DNA of 64,000 nt from Helianthus annuus (taxonomy: Eukaryota > Streptophyta > Magnoliopsida > Asterales > Asteraceae): positions 114,477,660 to 114,541,659 of the forward strand of contig NC_035448.2 in NCBI RefSeq assembly GCF_002127325.2, in the 5' to 3' direction. Under the pieces are notes generated by a model that searched no databases, was not told where the DNA came from, and was given only the letters and a program-made list of their open reading frames with translations. The translations under genes were made by a program, and so were the position numbers. The first letter of the stretch is position 1; each line of letters begins with the position of its first letter. Of the stretch, positions 56,601 to 64,000 are shown one piece after another.

Positions 56601-58162
56601 ACTATTTGCCTCTTGCCGCAAATGATTTGGGCCTGGTTATGGGATAACCAGTCCATGCCTAGCACAATGTCAAAACCCGCTAATTTGAAGGGAAGTAGAG
56701 ATAAAGGAAAAGAATGGTTCTTAATGGACATTTCACATCCTTCTAAAACAGTAGAGACGGTTTCTATCGTGCCGTCTGCTAACTCTACTTCGTATTTCGC
56801 ATCAAGGGTTTTGATAGGCATATTTAGTAGTTGGCAAAATTTCTGGTCTACAAAGGATTTATCAGCGCCAGAATCGAATAGTACTCTTGCAAATATATTA
56901 TTTACGAGAAAAGTACCTGTAAGCACATTGTCGTCCTTAACCGCTTCCTTTGCATCCATGCGAAAAACTCTCGCATTTGACTTCTTTGTCTCTTCCGCCT
57001 TCTTGGCATACTTTGGGCAGTTACTCTTGATGTGCCCTTTTTCATTGCAACCATAGCAGGTTGCATCCTTGATCTTTTTGCACTCCACAGTCTTATGATC
57101 CTTGGACTTACATAGTCCACAGGAAGGTGTCTTTGATTGCGACTGTGAGTTTGATGCAAATCTGCATTTCCCAGAGTGGGGTTTCTTGCAGATCTTGCAG
57201 TTGGGCCTTTCACCAGTTTGCCCATCCTTCTTTGCCTCCGACCCTCTATTGCCTTCACCGCTTCCACGGTGCTTCTTCCCTGATCTTCGTGAGGTATCAT
57301 CCTCACGTTTTCTCTTCTCAGCCTCCTTGTTCCTTAGTGTCCTCAGACGGACAGCGTCTAAAGTTAGAGACAAGGAGAGGTCAGTAACTGACCTGAAGGT
57401 CGTCGGCCGAGAAGCCTTTACGCTAGCCTTTAATGCAGGCTCTAATCCCCCAATGAAACGGGCGATTCTTCTGGGTTCTGGTGTCACAAGGTATGGAACT
57501 AGACGAGACATGGTATTGAAACTCGTCAAATACGCCTGGCAGTCCAGGTTCGTCATCACCAGTGAGACAAAATCAGCCTCTATCTTCTCAACCTCGTGCT
57601 GAGGGCAGTAGTTTTCTTTAATGAGAGCAATAAATTCCTCCCATGTCATCTTGTACAAAGCAGACTTACCAGATGCCTACACCAACGCCCTCCACCATGC
57701 CAGGGCCTCGCCCTTAAAAGACTGGGACACATACTTCACCACATCCCTCGCTGCACACCTGCTGATGTCCACTATAGTGTCCATCTCATCCAGCCAGGTG
57801 ATGCAATCAACAGCACCTTTCTCCCCTGTAAATTCCCGGGGCTTACATGATACAAAGTATTTGTAGGTGCAACCCTTAGCACTGGATGCGTCAGTATATT
57901 CTCTATCGCGATGAACGCTGTGCTCAGTGGACGAGTGTTTGTCGTCATCTTTCTTAGGTTCAGAGGGTGGTTTGGAGTGTGTCTTTGGTTTAGAGGGTGG
58001 TTTTGACACGGTTCTGCCTTGGGACTCAGTATATTGACGATCAATAGCTGCCTGAACAGCATTGTCAATCAGAGCCTTCAGTTGTGCGCCTGTCAGATGC
58101 ACTGGCGTATTGTCATAGTCATCTTCATTTGTGTGGCTGTTCTCTCCATTGGGATCCGCCAT
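53615..58162 (-). pseudogene. gag-pol: gag-pol polyprotein of element 3, two premature stops
   Basis: A continuous 1515-codon frame starts at the ATG at 58162 ([18 protein letters not shown]). It is interrupted by TAG 57677-57679 (codon 162, Gln in element 2) in Gag and TGA 54296-54298 (codon 1289, Trp in element 2) in integrase. Otherwise all parts are present: CCHC knuckles ([14 protein letters not shown]), protease DSGAD, RT FIDD, RNase H YCDAS, integrase with HPGADKMY and the DDE core, GPF motif, and the chromodomain-like [15 protein letters not shown] end. The TAG lies in Gag, so little polyprotein could be made without readthrough. The frame has no indel, which fits a recent insertion. 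Confidence 0.93.
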
Positions 58163-58489
58163 TGTAACTTGAATCTGTTACAGAAGATAACAAAATTTTA
58201 TTCAGGAGATGATTATATAATTGTCTTTTATGACAATTTGTCAACCATGGTACAGAGACCATATTTGGTTAACTTATTATTTCATTAAATGTTAGGATTT
58301 GAATATATCCTATTTCAGCTATATAAATAGTATTGGCGGCGTAAAGCCTAAACATGATGATGTTTTATAATATTAGCCGAGATTTCAGAGAATCAAAGGC
58401 ATAGAGAATTGAACCGTAGTTCTTTTATCTCTTTCCGACAGGGAGTCATAGACCACCACTGTCTTTTGTCGTTATAAGACAATTATTAC

Positions 58490-58920
58490 GGCCCATAGGC
58501 ACTACACCTCTAATGGATGTTTTTAATATGGTTGGCCCGTAGGCACTACATCACTAATGGATGTTTTAATAATATTGGCCCGTAGGCACTACATCACTAA
58601 TGGATGTTTTAATAATATTGGCCCGTAGGCACTACATCACTAATGGATGTTTTAATAAGGTTGGCCCGTAGGCACTACATCACTAATGGATGTTTTAATA
58701 ATATTGGCCCGTAGGCACTACATCACTAATGGATGTTTTAATAAGGTTGGCCCGTAGGCACTACATCACTAATGGATGTTTTAATAATATTGGCCCGTAG
58801 GCACTACATCACTAATGGATGTTTTAATAATACTGGCCCGTAGGCACTACATCTCTAATGGATGTTTTAATAAGGTTGGCCCGTAGGCACCACATCACTA
58901 ATGGATGTTTTTATAATATT
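58490..58920 (-). repeat. Minisatellite of ten 43-bp units
   Basis: A degenerate 44-bp unit at 58490-58533 is followed by nine 43-bp units filling 58534-58920 exactly. The plus-strand core is GGCCCGTAGGCACTACATC, then CTAATGGATGTTTTAATA. Units end in ATATT or AGGTT, partly alternating, which suggests that multi-unit blocks were copied. Elements 1 and 2 have one copy at the same place. Confidence 0.95.
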
Positions 58921-59316
58921 GATCACCTTCATTGGTGATTCAACCCACGATTTATAAATCATTTAGTTGGGTTTTGAAATCCTTAAAGGATTATTGTATA
59001 AGAATGACGTGCGTGATTTTAACGAATCACATCTGCCATGATCGTTAACATGCGTACAGAGGTTAACAGGGAATCATAATCTTTTCAATTAGGTCGTACC
59101 ATCTTGACTGGATCTTAAAAGACACCAAGCTAGGTTTCACCTTTTAAGATTCTTTATTTAGGCAGATCAATATAAAAGGAATGGTTTTGATTTATTTTAT
59201 ACATATTAAAACAAACTCATCACATACATTCCAAAATCTCAAATACAATTACATATTGCCCTAAACGGGTCTTTCAAATAGTACATACCCCCATAGGAGT
59301 TTAAAATAAGTGACAA

Positions 59317-59412
59317 GTCCACGCAGGGACTAGTACAAGATAGGTGTCCATGCAAGGACTAAAAGATGAGTCCACGTAGGGACTGAAATACGATAAGTGT
59401 CCACGCAGGGAC
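59317..59412 (-). repeat. GTCCCTGCGTGGAC-type repeats after the extra ORF of element 3
   Basis: Four copies, GTCCACGCAGGGAC and variants on the plus strand, are spaced as in element 2, just after the stop of the extra ORF. Confidence 0.85.
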
Positions 59413-59453
59413 TTATTTCAAAGTAGAAATTACATTAGTACAACTATTAAGGG

Positions 59454-60668
59454 CTAATGGTCACGTTTCTTCTTTTTGCCCTTTAGTAGGTTTGCCAAGC
59501 CTTTGAGAAATCCTCGGTGGCTTTTCTTCTCTTCCTCGAACTCTCTCTCCACACGATCTAGTCGATGGAGTATTTCTTCCTGTTCAGGAGGAGAGAAACG
59601 TGGTTGTGGCGCTTGATGCGGAACAGGAGGTCTGGGAGGTATTGGATACCCATGAGCTGAGTAGTCCGGTGGTCCCATGTTTCCATGTGCTCCGTCAGGG
59701 TAGCGCGCATTATATCTTGCCGACACCACATATGGGTCGCGCTCATAGCCGTAGTTGTATTGTGCTTGTGACGGTTCGAACGGGTTGTAAGCCGTTGGAC
59801 CCGTATAAGCAGGTATGGGTTGGTCATACCCAAATGGTGGCGAATTTTGTGCAGCTGGTGCGGAGTTCGCCTCCTGTATAGGACTTGAAGGTCCTTCTTC
59901 TTGTAGTGGCGGATAGTGGCTACTACTAGAATGTAGAGGAGTGCTGAAGTGGATACCCCCTCCTCCTCGTGTAGACATACGAGCATTTGTCCTCCTACGC
60001 CTTGGCGGATCAGGTATTACTGGTTGCGCCGGTGGCGGAGGTGGTGGCGTAACTGCCACAAAGCGTGAATCCTCAGAGGGATCCTGTGGATGTCTCGGTT
60101 GTTGAGATGTCTGTTGAGGTGGCGTGTAGTACCACTCATGTCGGTCAAATAACGCTTGGAAACTGTCTGGTCCCTGATATGGTGTGCCATGGAAGGATGA
60201 CCCATCAGAGACTTCTATCGGATGCGTGGGCGTACCACGAGCTGGTTCAGTAGGATCCTCATCTTCCTCCATGGGATCTTCAGGAAAGTGGTCTTGTGGT
60301 CCTAGTGGAACAAAACCTGATGGTTCCTGTATGTAGTCAGCCGGATTGAACTGACCTATGTAGTATGGAGTAGGGTCGTCATAATTTCGGTGCGATACCG
60401 AACGTTGTAGAGGTATGAAGGAAGGTTGTGGGTTGTTGGGATCATTCTCTGAGTTTGGTCCAAAGGAGTGCCGGTAGGATGGCGTTGAGCTGTGCGAAGT
60501 GGAATGCCTCGCTGGTTCATAAAGATCTCTTCGTCGTTGTGGTTCTTCGCTCCTTGTCATCGAAGGATGTCTTGTACCAGATGGTCCAGCTTCATTATCG
60601 TGATGTGTCACGATTTCTCCTCTGCCTCTTCTTCCCCTTCCTCTTCCTCGGAATATAACAGGTGGCAT
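59454..60668 (-). CDS. Extra ORF between primer site and gag (unknown protein, 404 residues)
   Basis: This is the counterpart of 41790-42998, about 88% identical by eye and fully open. It has the same RGRGRGRRGRG start, Pro/Ser/Gln/Tyr-rich body and coiled-coil tail (QEEILHRLDRVEREFEEEKK), ending GKKKKRDH. It contains small length differences, such as PPQQTS for PQTS, and changes concentrated in the low-complexity body, while both ends are nearly unchanged. A candidate splice acceptor GGAGCAG (AG at 60673-60674 on the minus strand) sits just before GAAA and the ATG. The role is unknown; binding to RNA or to Gag is a guess from composition. I know of no standard Tekay protein like it. Confidence 0.77.
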   Translation of the reverse strand: MPPVIFRGRGRGRRGRGEIVTHHDNEAGPSGTRHPSMTRSEEPQRRRDLYEPARHSTSHSSTPSYRHSFGPNSENDPNNPQPSFIPLQRSVSHRNYDDPTPYYIGQFNPADYIQEPSGFVPLGPQDHFPEDPMEEDEDPTEPARGTPTHPIEVSDGSSFHGTPYQGPDSFQALFDRHEWYYTPPQQTSQQPRHPQDPSEDSRFVAVTPPPPPPAQPVIPDPPRRRRTNARMSTRGGGGIHFSTPLHSSSSHYPPLQEEGPSSPIQEANSAPAAQNSPPFGYDQPIPAYTGPTAYNPFEPSQAQYNYGYERDPYVVSARYNARYPDGAHGNMGPPDYSAHGYPIPPRPPVPHQAPQPRFSPPEQEEILHRLDRVEREFEEEKKSHRGFLKGLANLLKGKKKKRDH

Positions 60669-60824
60669 TTTCCTGCTCCAAAATTTATTAAAAATCGAAT
60701 CGAAAATAAAGACAAAAAGGAGTAATAGTCCGAATTTGTCCTAAGTTATTGTCTAGACTCAAGTATGTGCAATTGCGTCATTGAGATTAAACACATTAGG
60801 ATAGTGTTTAATTCACTCAATGTT

Positions 60825-60837
60825 GGCTCTGATACCA
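60825..60837 (-). other. Primer-binding site of element 3 (tRNA-iMet)
   Basis: TGGTATCAGAGCC on the minus strand, three bases from the LTR end. Confidence 0.93.
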
Positions 60838-60840
60838 ACC

Positions 60841-63800
60841 TGTCACACCCCGGTTTCCACGTGTCTCACCGGTGGGCCCGGTGGGGGATTACCGTGACGA
60901 TGTTGGCAACAATATAGTCAAACCACACAATTATATAATGCACAGCGGAAGCATAAGATAAATATATAAACTTCAACCTCTGGTTGTAATATCAAATGTA
61001 TTACAGAAGTTGAATATATCCACAGCGGATCAAAATAAATAAATATTGTTCATTCAGATACGGCATCGAGTTTGCGAGACTATTCGTGATGCTTAGGCAG
61101 CTAATACCAGCCAATTTCGTCTAGCACCTGCACTTAATCTTTTTGGGGAAAATACGTCAGTTTACACTGGTAAATACATTCAACTGACACATTTGAAAAT
61201 GTTTATTAAAATTGATTTGAATGCACAAGGCACAAACTCTTTTATAACTTGGGAAAATTATAATAAATCTTGTGAACGTTTTACATGTTCTTTTATGCGT
61301 TCAGTAGCCCGGGTCGTGCCGGGTTAAAGATTTATAGACGCACCACGTTTGCGTAAAACCGTAGTATAAAAACCAACGGCTACGTCTTTTAATTTAATGT
61401 CGACACTTTATACCGGGTGTACGCCTACACCGGGATGTCGATGGTCGTGGCCATTTCGTAAAATGATGCCAAGGATATCCGGGACAACGGTCATTAAACC
61501 CCCCAAAGGCTTATAAGCAACAAAACTGTTTAAATGAGCCGATCATATTATTTAATTAACCACCTAAGCGATGGAAGAATATAATGCTCAATCAAGCGGT
61601 ATTAATATACCGTAACCCAAGCCCATATAGGGGAAATAAGTTAAAGTATTTACCTTTGCAAGTATATTTCCTTAATTGGATTAAATCACCGATAGCTTTT
61701 ACTGGGGCTCCTAATCTGGAACGAAGGTTTTAATTAACCTCTTAGAATCCTAACGAGTCTTTATAATGGTCGTAGCCTAGACCGGTTGGTTCCGATATAT
61801 ATAGGTATGGTTTAATCGCGCGAAAAGGCGAAAACCGAGAATGGAGTGTGATTCTGACCCAACAAGTTCAGAGACTTGTTTTATATGGGTTTATGGTTCA
61901 CACTCTGGATTTTGGGGTTCAAATAATATAATTTGACCCGTATCGGCTAATTTATGAAAACTAGTTTCATAAGCCGAACCGTGCGCGCAATAGGCGAAAC
62001 GGTTAACTATGAGAGTCGTACGCTTATTTCCTAAGTCAATATGCCTTAAATGGGTTGTGGTATCAGTAGGATACCTTCCGTGACGCCCGTAACGAGTTTA
62101 AGTTAATATTATGCCCCGTAGGGGCTTTTCGGTCATTTTAAAGACTTTAAAAGGGCTTTTCGAGTTCTACAGGAAATCTGAGTTTCCCGAACAGCTTATA
62201 AAGCTTAAAATACTTTATTTATTATTTAAAACTAGTAGCAACTGGAATCGGGTCAAAAGACCTTGTAGAACTCATGTTTTGGCCGAAAAGGGCATATTCG
62301 GTATTTATCGAACCGTAGCCATAACCGCAGGTTATGAGCGAGGTAAAAATTATTAAAAATCTTTAAAATTCCCAAAATATTATTTTAATATAGTGGGTAA
62401 GAGTTTTGGTGACGAAATCTTGGTTTAGATAGGTGTTATGCTAATGGCGCCGTTAATTACTAAAGTTTACTTTAAATGCGCTATTTAGCATAACTCTCAT
62501 TCTAGACCTCGGATTGACGTGAAACTTTAAGGACATGCCTATAATTTAATAAGCAAGGTTCTGGTTCGTTCACGTGTCCGAAATACTCGTTTTAATTTCA
62601 AAAGGCCGTTACGGTCAACTTTTAGGCGAATGACGGAAATGCGCAAAAGACTCGGATAACTCATGAACCGATCACAGAGGTTTATACTGACATGTGACCT
62701 GGTCCTAAGAGAGTCCTAAGGTATGTTTATACCTCACTAAAATGGGTCAGAACTGAAGTCAAAGCAAAAGTCAAACTTTTGCGACATTCGGCTCCGAACC
62801 GGTTCAATATAGCGAATGATCGATTCAAACGAGCGCAAACAAGTTTATATACTTAATATCATGTTTTATAAGTGTCAAAACAGGTTCCATAGCATATACA
62901 TTACAGATTATGCATAAATCGCTAAAATAGCTTTCTGTTGACTTTTTAACCGCACGTTTGACTCGATATTTGACATAGTTAGAGTGGTGATCAGGGGAAA
63001 CCTTTTTAGAGGTTTATTACCCACATAATTACCTACTCCAAACTACTTTTGATCCGTCATAAGACTGAACCGTTTGCAAGTTATTGTAATGACAACCGTT
63101 AGTTACGACAGTTGTGTTTATAAGCTATATCTATGGAAATGTATGACCAAAATGGTTATGAACGACTTACAGAAGTGTGTTCTTGCTTATAGAGCAGAGA
63201 AGGGTGCTTGGGAGCTCCTTAGAATGATCAGAGATGTATGTTTGAGTTGTGTGAATGTTATGAGCCAATGTGGCTTATTTATAGTGCTCAAAAGCCTTCA
63301 AGATCATTACACAACAGTCTACAATTGATCATGGATCATGGGCAGGTGTCCCTAAGGTGTATGGGTCAAGTGTAGGGTGCCCATGCCTCATTTATTGAGG
63401 TTTGATCGTTCACAATGCTCAAAAGGCAAGAAACTACAATGTTTCTGCATCTGGGCACTTTACGCGACCCGCATGGGAGTTCCCATGCACTTTTACGCGG
63501 GTCGCCTAAAGTTCAAATATCAGGCGTGTAATTTAGGAGGCTCGCGGCCCGCCTACACTTAAGCCTAACCTTCACGCGGGTCGCGAGAGGTCTGTTTTTC
63601 AGATTTTTAAAATCTTTTGTAATGATTATCAGAATCCGGTAATTAATAACGAAATCTTTCGTAATGATTTACCTGACCTTTCGGGTTTGAAGGGGTAACT
63701 TTGCGGTTTGGCCCTCGGTTATTTACCGATAGGGGCCTCGTGTTATATACCCGCATTATAAAGTCCCCGGTTAGTTTATTAATTATTTGGAAAGCCTTAA

Positions 63801-64000
63801 CTTTCACTGTTGACGCTTTTAACCCTTCTCATACGAATTTGAGTATAACTCTTTCGTTTTAAGACGGAACTTCGCGGAATTTATACAGTATATTCTAGTG
63901 AGCGTATAATACTGTTACGAAGTCTTGGGAACGTTAAAGGGTCACTCAGAGGTAATATTAAACATGTTGACACAGTTAACCCCTGTAGCTCGTAATCTCT
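60841..64000 (-). repeat. 5' LTR of element 3, cut by the window edge
   Basis: It matches 50190-53349 with no net indel. It carries second copies of the U3 cassette (63459-63591), the TATA (about 63276-63284), the donor (63165-63170) and the hairpin (63092-63115). The first roughly 230 bp of the LTR lie beyond the window. Confidence 0.93.

Larger units (their letters stand above)
58163..59453 (-). other. Leader between the extra ORF and gag in element 3
   Basis: On the minus strand, TTGTTATCTTCTGTAACAG ends at 58174, a splice-acceptor candidate 11 bases before the gag ATG. The leader also holds the 43-bp minisatellite and the GTCCCTGCGTGGAC-type repeats. Otherwise it aligns with the element 2 leader. 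Confidence 0.7.
50190..64000 (-). mobile_element. Element 3: young Tekay-type chromovirus with an extra ORF
   Basis: It is on the minus strand, inserted in the 3' LTR of element 2. In plus coordinates the order is 3' LTR, polypurine tract, gag-pol, minisatellite leader, extra ORF, primer site, 5' LTR (cut by the window; about 230 bp missing). The two LTRs run at a constant offset of 10651 with about 18 differences by eye in 3.16 kb (about 99.4%), so it is the youngest large element here. The left target site would be CTAAA (50185-50189). Confidence 0.94.

Noticed and set aside
58490..58920. Regular 43-bp repeats as a possible CRISPR array
   Set aside because: There are no unique spacers, the repeats are directly tandem, and the context is a plant retrotransposon leader.

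Overview
This 64-kb window is nuclear DNA from a flowering plant, probably a eudicot. Asteraceae is my guess from the style of the long LTRs, but nothing here proves it. It is AT-rich and almost entirely made of nested LTR retrotransposons. Only one convincing host gene is present, a single-exon F-box gene at 32949-34121 (+). I found no bacterial, organellar or rRNA sequence and no CRISPR array.

Left stack (1-28509). A Ty3/gypsy Tekay-type chromovirus, element 1 (+), spans 1-19537, with its 5' LTR cut by the window edge and its gag-pol broken by five stops and one frameshift. Its 3' LTR was split by a solo LTR (C, 7902-16373). C was itself hit by two further solo LTRs: B (9341-11439, target duplication TTAAA) and A (11665-15477, target duplication ATACA). 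Element 1 sits in the leader of element D (-, 19538-24094). D sits in the gag gene of gypsy element E (-, 24095-28509).

Middle (28510-38243). This is a lower-density zone. It holds an LTR remnant carrying a MULE-type foldback MITE with a perfect 9-bp target duplication, CACTA-like and Helitron-like scraps, the F-box gene, a hAT-type MITE with a perfect 8-bp target duplication, a small unrecognised ORF, and a broken Ty1/copia element (-).

Right stack (38244-64000). Tekay element 2 (+) is inserted in the copia reverse transcriptase. Tekay element 3 (-) is inserted in the 3' LTR of element 2. Hand comparison of LTR pairs gives about 99.4% identity for element 3, 98.8% for element 2 and 97% for element 1, which agrees with the nesting order.

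The main candidate for something new is in elements 2 and 3. Between the primer-binding site and gag both carry an intact extra ORF of 402 or 404 residues with an RGR-rich start, a proline-rich disordered body and a coiled-coil, lysine-rich tail. Element 1 lacks it. All three Tekay elements also share a fixed layout in R: TATA box, about 115-125 bp to a GTAAG splice donor, 54-55 bp to a hairpin (covarying between elements 2 and 3), 97-98 bp to AATAAA. Splice-acceptor-like sites lie just before each ORF. This suggests that separate spliced mRNAs feed the extra ORF and gag-pol.
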